From Pseudomonas frederiksbergensis (GTDB lineage: Bacteria; Pseudomonadota; Gammaproteobacteria; Pseudomonadales; Pseudomonadaceae), in contig NZ_MOBR01000020.1 in assembly GCF_003732705.1 (NCBI RefSeq), positions 142,633-206,632 on the forward strand: 64,000 bases of DNA. The letters are read 5' to 3'. Positions 42,847 to 51,444 of the stretch are shown here, piece by piece. The stretch's first letter is position 1. Every line of letters starts with the position of its first letter. A program made the position numbers and the translations under genes. The notes under the pieces were generated by a model, which searched no databases, was not told where the DNA came from, and saw only the letters and a list, made by a program, of their open reading frames with translations.

Positions 42847-43641
42847 TCAGGCGATGCTGTCCACCACCCCACCATCGACCCGAAGTGCAGCGCCGGTGGT
42901 CGCCGACGCCTGCGGCGACACCACATACACCACCAGATTCGCCACTTCCTCCATGCTCGCCGCCCGCTGGATAATCGAAGTCGGGCGATTGGCCATGACA
43001 AAGTCAGCCGCCACCTTCTCGATAGGCTCGCCAGACTTCTGCTGTTCATCCTTGAGCATGTCTTGCAGCCCCTCAGACAACGTCGGCCCCGGCAACACCG
43101 CATTCACCGTCACCCCGGTGCCAGCCATGCGCTTGGCCAGACCGCGAGAGATCGACAGGTTGGACGTCTTGGTAAAACCGTAATGAATCATGTCCGCCGG
43201 GATATTCAGCGCTGACTCGGAAGAGATAAACACCACCCGACCCCAACCGTTCTTGGCCATGCCTTCAAGATAGGCACGGGACAGGCGCACGCCGGACATC
43301 ACGTTCACCTCGAAAAACTTCTCCCAGACATCGTCATCGGTTTCGAAGAAATCCTGCGGGCCATAGATCCCGACGTTATTCACCAAAATATCCACCCGGG
43401 GCAGGGCCGCGACCATCGCTTTACAACCCTCAGCGGTGCCGGCATCGGCGGCGATACCGCGTACATTGGCGGAAGGCAGCAGGTGCTTGAGCTGGGTGAC
43501 AGCGGCGTCCACGGCGTCCTGCTTACGGCCATTGATCACCACCTCGGCGCCGGACAGGGCCAGGCCTTTGGCGATGGCGAAACCGATGCCTTGGGTGGAG
43601 CCGGTGATGAGGGCGGATTTGCCAGATAGATCGATGTTCAT
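42847..43641 (-). CDS. Short-chain dehydrogenase/reductase
   Basis: A 264-residue classical SDR: TGSTQGIGFA (cofactor), NGRKQD (Arg suggests NADPH), NNVGIYG, active-site Ser in FISSESAL, and HYGFTK as the catalytic Tyr-Lys pair. The C-terminal TTGAALRVDGG is the usual SDR ending. AAGAGAG precedes the start. It marks the left edge of the accessory stretch with the defence pair. The substrate is unknown. Confidence 0.92.
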   Translation of the reverse strand: MNIDLSGKSALITGSTQGIGFAIAKGLALSGAEVVINGRKQDAVDAAVTQLKHLLPSANVRGIAADAGTAEGCKAMVAALPRVDILVNNVGIYGPQDFFETDDDVWEKFFEVNVMSGVRLSRAYLEGMAKNGWGRVVFISSESALNIPADMIHYGFTKTSNLSISRGLAKRMAGTGVTVNAVLPGPTLSEGLQDMLKDEQQKSGEPIEKVAADFVMANRPTSIIQRAASMEEVANLVVYVVSPQASATTGAALRVDGGVVDSIA

Positions 43642-43720
43642 GGGGATCTCTCTTGAAAGGGGAGGTAAGAGGGATGACTGCGCGGCTCTTAGCCTAGTTC
43701 AAGATGAAGTGTCGGCAATT

Positions 43721-44356
43721 TTAAGGTTGAATCAGAAAATGGCGGATTACATTGACCAATACAGGTGAGAAGGGCTGTAGGCATTGCCCGTCAGCAGGCG
43801 TTTTTAGATCTTCCAGCAGCAAGCGCAAGAAATCCTTGTCTTCGAACTGCAACTCATCGGGGAACACGCCCTCGCGGTACATCAACGCATCGACCAATGC
43901 TTTGCGCTTCCCGACAAGGCCTTTGTTGCTCTCTTCGGTATGACCCAGATTCAACACTTCGATAGAAGCCTGGGCTCGTTGGGTATGCCCTGTAACGAGG
44001 CCCGACAAGTAGAACTTCAGCTCGGTTTCGCATTCAGCCATCAACGGCGTCAGTGGCAGTGGTCGTGTGCCTCGACCATGACCGCATTGATGAGTGAGCT
44101 GGCAACTGGCGACGATATTAGAAAAGTCCAAAGTACGATTTGGCGCACGATCCTGGGCTTCAATATGTTCGTTATGGGCATCGTCAATAGAGATCAACTG
44201 ACAGCAATAGGCACACAAACCGTACTGTTCCGAGAGGCACGATGAGCGAATGGATCGGCTCTCCTCTGGCGGTAGGTCCCGATAACGTAACGTCTTGTCC
44301 GAGCGCTTAAATCGAGTCAACGATTGCGGTTCAATTCCTTTGCTGATCTTACGCAC
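43721..44356 (-). CDS. Septu-like HNH nuclease (PtuB-type, TIGR02646-like)
   Basis: A 211-residue predicted nuclease, the effector partner of the ATPase encoded upstream. The HNH core is visible: CAYCC (Cys48, Cys51), NEHIEAQ with the likely general-base His64, then FSNIVASC (Asn80, Cys85) and HQCGHG (Cys91). This spacing resembles the HNH proteins of Septu systems and of PtuAB-type retron effectors. The start is GTG within GTGCGTAA, overlapping the ATPase stop by 8 bp, with GGAG seven bases upstream, so the two are translationally coupled. No reverse transcriptase or retron RNA was seen, which argues for a plain Septu-like pair. Anti-phage function is inferred. Confidence 0.8.
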   Translation of the reverse strand: MRKISKGIEPQSLTRFKRSDKTLRYRDLPPEESRSIRSSCLSEQYGLCAYCCQLISIDDAHNEHIEAQDRAPNRTLDFSNIVASCQLTHQCGHGRGTRPLPLTPLMAECETELKFYLSGLVTGHTQRAQASIEVLNLGHTEESNKGLVGKRKALVDALMYREGVFPDELQFEDKDFLRLLLEDLKTPADGQCLQPFSPVLVNVIRHFLIQP

Positions 44357-45716
44357 GACGTAACTCCAGCTTGCGGATCAACAACGCGGCCTTCGCCAGT
44401 TCCAGGTGACCTTCTGGCAACTCTAGTGATAACTCAGCGAACAATGCTTTGGCTTCGTCGAGCTGGCCGTCCTGCAGATGTTTAACTAACTGATTCAAGC
44501 GTTTTTGAACTTCGCTGTTGCGCACATCCGTGTCCATGACTTCCAGCAGCACCTGATTGGCATCCAGCCCATAAAGACCGTTGTGCTCGCGTAGCTCCCC
44601 GTCATTGAGCTCGTAACACAGCACATCCTTCGCGTCGCTGATGACCAGCGGAGAGTGGGTGGTCAGCACAAACTGGCAGTTCGGAAATGTTTCGCTCAAT
44701 TGCCGAATCAGACTGCGCTGCCATTTGGGATGCAGGTGCAAATCTACTTCGTCGATCAGGACGATACCGTCGCCCTCGAGAGGGTTATCCAATGATTGAT
44801 TCATCATCGCCAAGCGGCGGGCGATATCACCGACCAGCGCCATCATCGACTTTTCGCCCTGCGAGAGCTGGGACACGTTGAGTGTTACGCCGTCCTTGTC
44901 GATGGCCATGTGCAGGCGTGGTTTGCGTTGGACTCGCAGGTTGCTGAAACCGGGCATGAATGCGGCGATGGCGGAGCGGACGGCTGTTAGCTGTCGGTCG
45001 CGGGAAGAAGCCTTCAATGTGGAAAGGGTTTTCCAGATGTCGCTGTTCTTGCCGAACTTTTCGGAAATCTCCGCCAGCGCCGAGTCGGACACACCGGTTT
45101 CGTTTTCGCTGTCTTCGCGCTCGCGGAACCATTCGAAGAAGCGGCGGAAGTCAACGCCACGGTTTAACGCGTTGTCGTAGCCGTCGAGTTGGTCGAAGGT
45201 GTGCTTGGTACGGATTTTTAGCGGGATTTCCAGGACTGAGCGTTCGACTGGGTAGTAGGCGATCAGGGGGAGAGAGGCTTTGTCATCTGCAGTTAGTTGG
45301 CTGCGGTAGTGATCTGCCAATCGGCTGGCACCCATTAACGAACTATGGACCGTGGTCTTTCGCCCTTGCCTTGCGCGGGCAATTCCCCATTTGAAAAGTG
45401 AATCTTCTGGATCAATCTCGGGAAGGCTTGAACGTGCATGTGACTTATCGATTACGGCAATTAAAATTAACGCGACTGGCGCACCGTTTCGAATGTCATC
45501 TTCAGTAAGGTGACTGCCAGTGCCTTTTTCAGCACGCAATCTGGCGACTAACCAGCTCAGAGAGGTGGCTAATGACTTCAATAGGGTAGTCTTCCCGGCG
45601 CCGTTATTCCCCACCAACACTGTCACGTTTGAGGAGTGTTTGGCGGTAGGGGCCAATTGAATGTCCAAATCGGTAAACCGACCGACATCCGTAAGGCTGA
45701 AACTGTAGATTTCCAT
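44349..45716 (-). CDS. Septu-like AAA/ABC-type ATPase (PtuA-type)
   Basis: A 455-residue OLD/SMC-like ATPase. It has the Walker A motif GNNGAGKTT (residues 36-44), an ABC signature LSQGEKSMMAL near residue 285, Walker B GIVLIDEVDLHLHP, and the switch His in LTTHSPLVI. There is no TOPRIM domain, so it is not an OLD or Gabija nuclease. The C-terminal 100 residues (LNQLVKHLQDGQLDEAKAL) are helical and may contact the nuclease. Size and partner match PtuA of Septu systems, where the ATPase scaffolds and controls the HNH nuclease. GGGTG lies eight bases before the ATG. The region looks lower in G+C than its neighbours. Confidence 0.8.
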   Translation of the reverse strand: MEIYSFSLTDVGRFTDLDIQLAPTAKHSSNVTVLVGNNGAGKTTLLKSLATSLSWLVARLRAEKGTGSHLTEDDIRNGAPVALILIAVIDKSHARSSLPEIDPEDSLFKWGIARARQGRKTTVHSSLMGASRLADHYRSQLTADDKASLPLIAYYPVERSVLEIPLKIRTKHTFDQLDGYDNALNRGVDFRRFFEWFREREDSENETGVSDSALAEISEKFGKNSDIWKTLSTLKASSRDRQLTAVRSAIAAFMPGFSNLRVQRKPRLHMAIDKDGVTLNVSQLSQGEKSMMALVGDIARRLAMMNQSLDNPLEGDGIVLIDEVDLHLHPKWQRSLIRQLSETFPNCQFVLTTHSPLVISDAKDVLCYELNDGELREHNGLYGLDANQVLLEVMDTDVRNSEVQKRLNQLVKHLQDGQLDEAKALFAELSLELPEGHLELAKAALLIRKLELRRA

Positions 45717-45862
45717 TACAACACCCTTTTGGGGTCAGTCGGTTTGAAGACAATGGCGCGCATTATGTCATTCCCTGCCAAGGATTGATCGGATGAGATT
45801 GAGGGCTCTTGCTGGCTCTCGACAACCCGCAACTGCCTGTTTCAACGTCAACAAGGCTTCTC

Positions 45863-46534
45863 TCACCAACTACCGTAAGGAACCCCATATTTCTCAACAT
45901 ACCGCTTTGACTTCTCCGACTGCGGATAATAATGCCCGTCTGCCTGCCCAAGATGTGGCCCAAGCGGCTCAATTTCACCTTTAGACCGTGCGACGTTAAT
46001 CGGGCGACGGCATTCATCTCTTACCCATATCTGGACAATCCCGCCCGGCGCCAACCCCACGTACATTGATGCTGTAAAAGAAGCCGTTTGCTCGGGCGTT
46101 TCTGCGCAGCGATGTTCGGTGGAGGAACGCATGAGTTGTCGCGCTTCGTCCGGGATATCGATCCACGCCCGGTAGGTTTGCGGCTCAACCACTGACTGCC
46201 AGCGTACGAAGATACGTTTTGGCAAATCGGCACCGACTACCGGTTTGCCACTCCCCCCTACAGCACTCCAGCCTTTAGCCGCTTCGGTTGCCATTCCTGG
46301 GTCGCCGCTACCCACAGCACCGCCTCCGGTTCTATTGAATATCTTTCCCTGAGTATCAACGACAGTGCTGTACTCAACTTCACCTTGCATGTAACTGGGT
46401 GCAATAAAGCCAAGCTCCCACCATTGGCCTTTCGGGTCGTTTTTTCCAGGGAGCGAATCTGCGGCCTGACATCCAGTGATCAGCAGAGTGGTGAGTAGTG
46501 TTGTGAGTATTGTTCTTAGGCGGGTTGGGTGCAT
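45863..46534 (-). CDS. DUF2931 lipoprotein
   Basis: A 223-residue predicted lipoprotein: short signal with lipobox LLITGC, then a DUF2931-like body (KGQWWELGFIAPSYM, RIFVRWQSVVEPQTYRAWI, GGIVQIWVRDECRRP). DUF2931 proteins are common orphan lipoproteins in pseudomonads, sometimes near type VI effectors; none is seen here. It lies 146 bp upstream of the Septu-like ATPase on the same strand, possibly a separate transcript. Function is unknown. Confidence 0.78.
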   Translation of the reverse strand: MHPTRLRTILTTLLTTLLITGCQAADSLPGKNDPKGQWWELGFIAPSYMQGEVEYSTVVDTQGKIFNRTGGGAVGSGDPGMATEAAKGWSAVGGSGKPVVGADLPKRIFVRWQSVVEPQTYRAWIDIPDEARQLMRSSTEHRCAETPEQTASFTASMYVGLAPGGIVQIWVRDECRRPINVARSKGEIEPLGPHLGQADGHYYPQSEKSKRYVEKYGVPYGSW

Positions 46535-46985
46535 AGCCGCTCATCCTTGATTGCTTCCTTGGTCATCCGTGGGTTACTCGACCTAAAACTGGGAAAGGGT
46601 GACCTTATCAACTATGGCTGAGAACGACAGTACGAACGTTCCGTAAATGGTGTCATCGCTCGGAGCGTTGAGGTTCTGGTGACTTGATTCAACGCTTGCA
46701 GGGGAGTTCAGAGCCCGAGTGAAAACAGTTGAGCAATTGCCTTCGAGTGCGTCGGACATTTCCTTCAAAACGTAGAGCACTCCATGAACTGGTGCGGCGA
46801 GGAGCATGCCGATAACCTATTCCTGCCGCTGAAAAATCAGCGGTCAGATGTGGAAGTCTGCCGTGGGTTAATGGCGCACAAGCGTCCGTATGCACATGTT
46901 CGCGATTTTTTATGCCAACATTGTTGTTTATGGTAACTGTGCGCGGGGCACTCTTGAGTGCGCCGGGTTTCCATTAGCCCCCGGT
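46535..46985. other. AT-richer intergenic stretch without a clear gene
   Basis: No convincing gene was found here. A 74-codon frame on the minus strand (46583-46807, starting MLLAAPVHGVLYV) has an AGGAATAGG stretch upstream and could be a small or decayed gene. The remainder is AT-richer DNA leading into the leader of the DUF6124 gene. Confidence 0.5.
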
Positions 46986-47024
46986 CTTCCACACCTGCGC
47001 ACAGCTGCCACCCTTACGTGGAAG
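46986..47024 (+). promoter_or_regulatory. Possible stem-loop leader of the DUF6124 gene
   Basis: CTTCCAC (46986-46992) pairs with GTGGAAG (47018-47024) around a 25-base loop rich in C and A. The downstream GTAGCTCC just before the first ATG could take part in an alternative pairing with AGCTGCCAC in the loop. From memory, similar leaders occur ahead of other genes of this family in pseudomonads. Confidence 0.4.
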
Positions 47025-47062
47025 TGGGATGAGTAGCTCCAAAAATGGCTAATGGAATTCAA

Positions 47063-47428
47063 ATGATGAAGAAAGTAACACCGAATCCACCTGAAACAGA
47101 TCTCGACCCCATCGAACTCTCCAAATCCACCGAACGCACCATCAGCGCCCGTTTACGCAACCCAAACAACCCCGACCCCATCAGCCACTTCTTCAACATT
47201 TTCCCCAACGTTGATACCCCATCCCTGCTAAGCCACTCCTGCGAAACCCTCGCACAGTTGAATTTCTTGACCACGGAACTGGCCTGCAAACTCGAAGGCT
47301 CAAACCGCAGTCTGGCGCTATCGATCCAGCAGTTGGCGGTCATCGGTGAGTTGTTGGTCAAGCGGGCGTTGGACAATGTCGATCCGCCGGAAGAAACCCC
47401 CGACTCTCAGCCAACCACTCAACACTGA
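47063..47428 (+). CDS. DUF6124 family protein
   Basis: A 121-residue cytoplasmic protein of a family almost confined to pseudomonads. It begins KKVTPNPPETD, has a variable middle, and a conserved C-terminal helical region SHSCETLAQLNFLTTELACKLEGSNRSLALSIQQLAVIGELLVKRAL. ATG 47063 (or 47066) matches the family start; ATG 47045 adds six residues. Its ribosome site is weak, which fits regulation through the upstream stem-loop. The next small gene starts 17 bp later. Function is unknown. Confidence 0.82.
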   Translation: MMKKVTPNPPETDLDPIELSKSTERTISARLRNPNNPDPISHFFNIFPNVDTPSLLSHSCETLAQLNFLTTELACKLEGSNRSLALSIQQLAVIGELLVKRALDNVDPPEETPDSQPTTQH

Positions 47429-47444
47429 ACAAGGAGGTTCAACC

Positions 47445-47720
47445 ATGGCTCGATACATGCCAATCACCGGCATTGACTGCACCATTCCTGCCTTGCTCAT
47501 TGATACCGAAGCGCCGGTTGATGTGCTGCACGACACGGCGGCGTATCGCCTTCGTTGCGTGACGCAACTGGTGGAAACACTTTCCCTGGGCGAGGGCTCC
47601 AGTCGTGATGCGTTGCTGTTGCAGGATTTCGCGCGGGTGTTGGCGATTCCGTTGCGTGACAGTTGTGATTTGATGGATGTAGTGGGGCGGCGATTGCAGG
47701 CGCAGGTTTCGGCGTCGTAA
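47445..47720 (+). CDS. Small uncharacterised protein downstream of DUF6124
   Basis: A 91-residue protein (MARYMPITGID) with a perfect AAGGAGG ribosome site, 17 bp after the DUF6124 stop, so clearly a real gene in the same transcript. The second half is helical (RCVTQLVETLSL, ALLLQDFARVLAI). Its pattern resembles other short pseudomonad proteins of the DUF3077 kind, but the match is not certain. A strong terminator follows immediately. Confidence 0.85.
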   Translation: MARYMPITGIDCTIPALLIDTEAPVDVLHDTAAYRLRCVTQLVETLSLGEGSSRDALLLQDFARVLAIPLRDSCDLMDVVGRRLQAQVSAS

Positions 47721-47721
47721 T

Positions 47722-47755
47722 AAAAATGGGCGACCTGTTGAGGTCGCCCATTTTG
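47722..47755 (+). terminator. Terminator of the DUF6124 operon
   Basis: Perfect stem AATGGGCGACC/GGTCGCCCATT with a TGTTGA loop and flanking A- and T-runs. Confidence 0.92.
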
Positions 47756-47791
47756 TTTGCTTGCGCATAACCCTGTGGGGATAGAGCTTGC

Positions 47792-47823
47792 TTGTGGCGA
47801 GGGAGCTTGCTCCCTCGTCACAG
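47792..47823. repeat. GC-rich palindrome of a second REP-like type
   Basis: TGTGGCGAGGGAGC and GCTCCCTCGTCACA flank a TT loop. It is of the same general kind as the hairpin at 26105. Confidence 0.75.
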
Positions 47824-47912
47824 GACGGCGCGTTTCTGACTAAAGCGATTGTCAGCGTCGTCACTTCACGCCAGTCTGATGGCCGCTGATGATTACCAAG
47901 GCCTTTGCTCCC

Positions 47913-49028
47913 ATGTCAGAAAAAACCGCCGACAGACACTCCACCCGAGCCGCCGCTGTACTGGCCCTGTGTTTACCTGGCGACGTGTTGTTGTACCTGC
48001 TCTTGCCGATGCAGCCGCAGGCATTCGGCATCAGTCTGGCCGAGGCGGGGATTTTGTTGGCGGCCAATCGGTTGGTGCGGATTTTCGGCTATCGCTACGT
48101 GATGGAGTTTTATACCCGGCAGGGTGATCGCCCGGCGTTGCTGCTGGCCACCGGGACGGCGGCGTTGTGTGCATTGGGCTACGCGACGTTGTCGGGGTTT
48201 TGGTGGTTGTTGGTGTTGCGCCTCGGCTGGGGCTTGTCCTATGCGGCGCTGAATTTGTCCACGCAAGTGATGGCGACCGCCGAGCCCTTGGGCGCTGCGC
48301 GTCGCACTGGCCGTTCGCGGGCGGTGATTGCGGCGGGGCCGATGTTGGCGTTGCCGTTGGGGGCGTTGCTGAGTGTGGCGTACGGGCCGCGCATGATTTT
48401 TTTCCTGATGTTCGCGACGTCATTGATCGCGATGTGGCTGGCGCGGGGCTTGCCATCGGCGCCGCATCCGATGTCGGCCTCTACCCGTCGTTTCAAGCGC
48501 CCGGACAGTGTGGCGATATGGTCGTTTATCGAAGGGCTGACCCTCGACGGGCTGTTCATCATTGGCCTTTCGCTGCTGGCGCAACACCTGTTGGAAGGCA
48601 ACGCGGTGGTGGTCGCCGGAACGTTGTTGGCGTTGCGCTACGTTTCGGAGCTGTTGCTCAGTCCCTTGGGCGGCATCGCGGCGCAGCGTTGGGGGGCGAC
48701 GCGGATGTTGATTGTGTTCTCGCTGATGACATCGATGGCGCTGATCGGATTTGGCTTCCACTGGCTGATCGTCGGCGGGGCGTTGGTGCTGGTGCTGCGG
48801 GCGTTGCAACTGCCGTTGGTGGTGACGGTGATTGCGCAACGTCATCCCGATAGCGGGCGTGTCCGGGCGTTGGCGGGGAATGCAGTTTGGCGCGATATCG
48901 GGGCGGGTGTGGGGCCGCTGTTAGCCGGGTTTCTGTTGCCGGTGGCGCCGTCGGAGTGGGTGTATACGGGGGCGGCGCTGTGTTTGGCGTTGAGTGCGTT
49001 GGCGTGTCTGGAGCGGAAAAAGGCGTAG
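47913..49028 (+). CDS. MFS transporter
   Basis: A 371-residue major facilitator permease with about twelve hydrophobic segments. Visible are the first-half loop NRLVRIFGYRYVMEFYTRQGDRP and the second-half LRYVSELLLSPLGGIAAQRWGATR, the family motif-A position. The start MSEKTADRHS is chosen over an ATG 24 bp upstream because AAGG lies ahead of it, though the spacing is long. It stands alone. Substrate unknown; a drug or metabolite efflux role is the usual guess. Confidence 0.85.
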   Translation: MSEKTADRHSTRAAAVLALCLPGDVLLYLLLPMQPQAFGISLAEAGILLAANRLVRIFGYRYVMEFYTRQGDRPALLLATGTAALCALGYATLSGFWWLLVLRLGWGLSYAALNLSTQVMATAEPLGAARRTGRSRAVIAAGPMLALPLGALLSVAYGPRMIFFLMFATSLIAMWLARGLPSAPHPMSASTRRFKRPDSVAIWSFIEGLTLDGLFIIGLSLLAQHLLEGNAVVVAGTLLALRYVSELLLSPLGGIAAQRWGATRMLIVFSLMTSMALIGFGFHWLIVGGALVLVLRALQLPLVVTVIAQRHPDSGRVRALAGNAVWRDIGAGVGPLLAGFLLPVAPSEWVYTGAALCLALSALACLERKKA

Positions 49029-49043
49029 GCCAACACCTGACCC

Positions 49044-49133
49044 ATGTGGGAGCGGGCTTGCTCGCGAATAGGTCGGCACATCTAGCATCAGTGTGACTGA
49101 AAAACCGCTTTCGCGAGCAGGCTCGCTCCCACA
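49044..49133. repeat. REPIN
   Basis: Arms GTGGGAGCGGGCTTGC and GCAGGCTCGCTCCCAC, between the convergent MFS and ampC genes. Confidence 0.9.
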
Positions 49134-49152
49134 GGGGGGGTGGAGGGCCGGG

Positions 49153-50322
49153 TTATTCGGCCAGTGCACTCAGGATCTGGTGCGCCGCTTTGACCCGCTC
49201 CGGGATCGGGTAGTTTTTGTTGGCCAGGATCACGATGCCGATGTTCTTGGCGGGCACGAATGCAACATAAGTCCCGAAGCCGCCGGTAGAGCCGGTTTTG
49301 TTGATCAGCACACTCTCTGGCTCAGGTTGCGGCGGGTTCAGCCATTGGACTTTGTGGGCTTGCATGGCCATTGGCGTCGAGTTGCCGCCCAGCAGTTTTT
49401 CGAGGCTGATCGGGTAGCTGTAGCGTTCCCAGCCGAGGCCTTGAGTCATGTCGCCAACCGTGTAGTAACCGGTATGAGTCGTCGCGATCGCTTGCTGCAA
49501 AGGCTTTTCCAGTGATGCCGGTTTCAGGTTCGCCTGCACAAACCGAATCATGTCCGCCGCACTGGTTTTCACGCCGTAGGCCTCTGAAGCCAACGCCCCC
49601 GGATCGACTCGTACAGGCTTGTCGTTCTTGTCGTAGCCCTGGGCGTAAATGCTCATCTGATCCTGCGGCACCCGGAGGAAGGTGTGTTTCAGCCCGAGTT
49701 TGGGCAGCAAGGTTTTCTCCATGGCCTCATCAAACGGCATGCCCAGGTTATGGGCGGCCAGATAACCGAACAACCCGATGCTGGGGTTCGAATATTGGCG
49801 ATGGGTGCCGGCCGGGTAGACCGGTTTCCATTGCTTGAAGTAGCCGAGCATCTTGTCCGCATGATCCGCTTCATCGGGGAACTGCAACGGCAAACCACCC
49901 GCCGTGTAAGTGCCGAGTTGCAACACGCTGATGTTGTCGAAGGCACTGCCATGCAAGGCTGGCAGGACGCTGCTGGCCTTGTCGCTCAACGGTAGTTTGC
50001 CGATCGCGTTGGCATAGCCGCCAAGGGTGGCGGTGAAGGTTTTGCTCACCGAACCGATCTCGAACAGGGTGTTTTCCGTCACCGCCTGGGCGCTTTCCTT
50101 GGAGGCGACGCCGTAGTTAAAGTAATGCGGCTTGCCGTCGACGGTGATTGCGACGGCCATGCCGGCTACACCTTGGGATTGCAGGACGGGGCGAATGGCG
50201 GCGTCGACTACGCTTTGAATCTGCTGGTCGGTCTGCCCCTGTGCCAGGCACGTTCCTGCGCTGAGCATTGCCACGCAAGCCCCTACAACAGTCAGTCTGG
50301 TCATGTTGGTTTTGTCCGTCAT
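49153..50322 (-). CDS. ampC: Class C beta-lactamase
   Basis: A chromosomal cephalosporinase of 389 residues that hydrolyses beta-lactams in the periplasm. A signal peptide ends near TCLAQG. The three active-site elements are present: SVSK with the nucleophile Ser91, the YSN triad in HRQYSNPSIG, and the KTG triad in NKTGSTGGFG. The start MTDKTNMTRL has GGAA eight bases upstream; a Met six residues later is possible. It is divergent from ampR over 146 bp, the classic arrangement for induction by cell-wall fragments released under beta-lactam stress. Confidence 0.96.
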   Translation of the reverse strand: MTDKTNMTRLTVVGACVAMLSAGTCLAQGQTDQQIQSVVDAAIRPVLQSQGVAGMAVAITVDGKPHYFNYGVASKESAQAVTENTLFEIGSVSKTFTATLGGYANAIGKLPLSDKASSVLPALHGSAFDNISVLQLGTYTAGGLPLQFPDEADHADKMLGYFKQWKPVYPAGTHRQYSNPSIGLFGYLAAHNLGMPFDEAMEKTLLPKLGLKHTFLRVPQDQMSIYAQGYDKNDKPVRVDPGALASEAYGVKTSAADMIRFVQANLKPASLEKPLQQAIATTHTGYYTVGDMTQGLGWERYSYPISLEKLLGGNSTPMAMQAHKVQWLNPPQPEPESVLINKTGSTGGFGTYVAFVPAKNIGIVILANKNYPIPERVKAAHQILSALAE

Positions 50323-50468
50323 TGTGTCTATTCCATGCGAATTGATGCGGCTAAACGGTAGACTGCTCGCCACCGGTCGGTGGGCGGCGAGGCAAATCTA
50401 GGCAGTCTGGCGCTGTTCGACAACCGATGATATTTCGCACGAGCCATTAGAAAATTTTGGGAGTAGGC
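50323..50468. promoter_or_regulatory. Shared ampC-ampR control region
   Basis: This 146-bp space should hold both promoters and the AmpR-binding site. An AT-rich stretch ATTAGAAAATTTTGGG (about 50446-50461) near the ampR start resembles LysR-type T-N11-A sites, but the exact box was not defined. Confidence 0.55.
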
Positions 50469-51344
50469 ATGATCCGGCCTCAATTACCGTTGAATGCACT
50501 GCGCGCCTTTGAAGCGTCGGCGCGGCATCTGAGCTTCACCCGGGCGGCGGTGGAGTTGTGCGTCACGCAGGCGGCGGTGAGTCATCAGGTCAAAAGTCTT
50601 GAGGCTCAGCTTAACGTAACCCTGTTCAAACGCTTGCCCCGTGGCTTGATGCTGACCAGCGAGGGCGAAACCCTGTTGCCGGTGCTGCGCGAGTCGTTCG
50701 ACCGAATCGCCGAAACCCTGGAGCGACTGGAGGGCGGGCATTATCGGGAAGTGCTGGCGGTGGGCGCCGTGGGAACGTTTGCGGTGGGTTGGCTGTTGCC
50801 GCGACTGGCGGACTTCCAGGCGAAACATCCGTTCATAGATTTGCGCCTGTCGACCAACAATAATCGGGTGGACGTCGCGGCTGAGGGGCTGGATTACGCG
50901 ATCCGCTTTGGCGCGGGGGCATGGCACGGGATTGAAGCCGTGAGGTTGATCGAGGCGCCGCTGTCGGTGTTGTGCGTGCCCGACATTGCCCGGCAACTGC
51001 ACGAGCCGACCGATGTGCTGGGGCAAACCCTGCTGCGCTCCTACCGCTCGGATGAATGGCCGGACTGGTTTCAGGCGTCAGGCCTGTCGACCCACGTCGC
51101 ACCGCCCCAAAGCATCGTCTTCGACTCGTCGCTGGCGATGATGGAAGCGGCATTGCAAGGCGCCGGCGTGGCGTTGGCGCCGCCGCTGATGTTTGCGCGG
51201 CAACTGGCGGCGGGTGCGATTGAGCAACCGTTCGCCATCCACATCACCACGGGCAGTTACTGGTTGACGCGGTTGCAGTCGCGAACGGAAACGGCGGCCA
51301 TGGCGGCGTTCAAGACGTGGTTATGTCAAGCAACACACCTGTAG
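50469..51344 (+). CDS. ampR: AmpR, LysR-type regulator of beta-lactamase
   Basis: A 291-residue regulator that senses muropeptides and switches ampC on or off. The sequence closely follows P. aeruginosa AmpR as I know it: LPLNALRAFEASARHLSFTRAA and CVTQAAVSHQVKSLE (helix-turn-helix), FKRLPRGLMLT, VGAVGTFAVGWLLPRL with the Gly region tied to constitutive mutants, and GSYWLTRLQSR near the end. The start has GGGAG six bases upstream. The stop codon TAG lies inside the first bases of a REP element, so the C-terminus is set by that repeat. Confidence 0.95.
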   Translation: MIRPQLPLNALRAFEASARHLSFTRAAVELCVTQAAVSHQVKSLEAQLNVTLFKRLPRGLMLTSEGETLLPVLRESFDRIAETLERLEGGHYREVLAVGAVGTFAVGWLLPRLADFQAKHPFIDLRLSTNNNRVDVAAEGLDYAIRFGAGAWHGIEAVRLIEAPLSVLCVPDIARQLHEPTDVLGQTLLRSYRSDEWPDWFQASGLSTHVAPPQSIVFDSSLAMMEAALQGAGVALAPPLMFARQLAAGAIEQPFAIHITTGSYWLTRLQSRTETAAMAAFKTWLCQATHL

Positions 51345-51431
51345 GAGCAAAGCTTGCTCGCGATGACGGCGGCACATCCAACATCAATGTGCCTGCTAGG
51401 CCGCTATCGCGAGCAAGCTTTGCTCCTACAG
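51339..51431. repeat. REPIN overlapping the ampR stop
   Basis: GTAGGAGCAAAGCTTGC-type pair whose first bases contain the ampR stop codon (51342-51344). Confidence 0.9.
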
Positions 51432-51444
51432 AGTCCGGTGGGTG

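Noticed and set aside
43721..45716. Reading the ATPase/HNH pair as a retron effector
   Set aside because: No reverse transcriptase or plausible retron RNA is present beside it.
44349..45716. Reading the ATPase as an OLD or Gabija GajA nuclease
   Set aside because: It lacks a TOPRIM domain; the sequence after the ATPase motifs is short and helical.
45763..46017. An 84-codon frame between the ATPase and the DUF2931 gene
   Set aside because: It overlaps the DUF2931 gene on the same strand in another frame and has no ribosome site.
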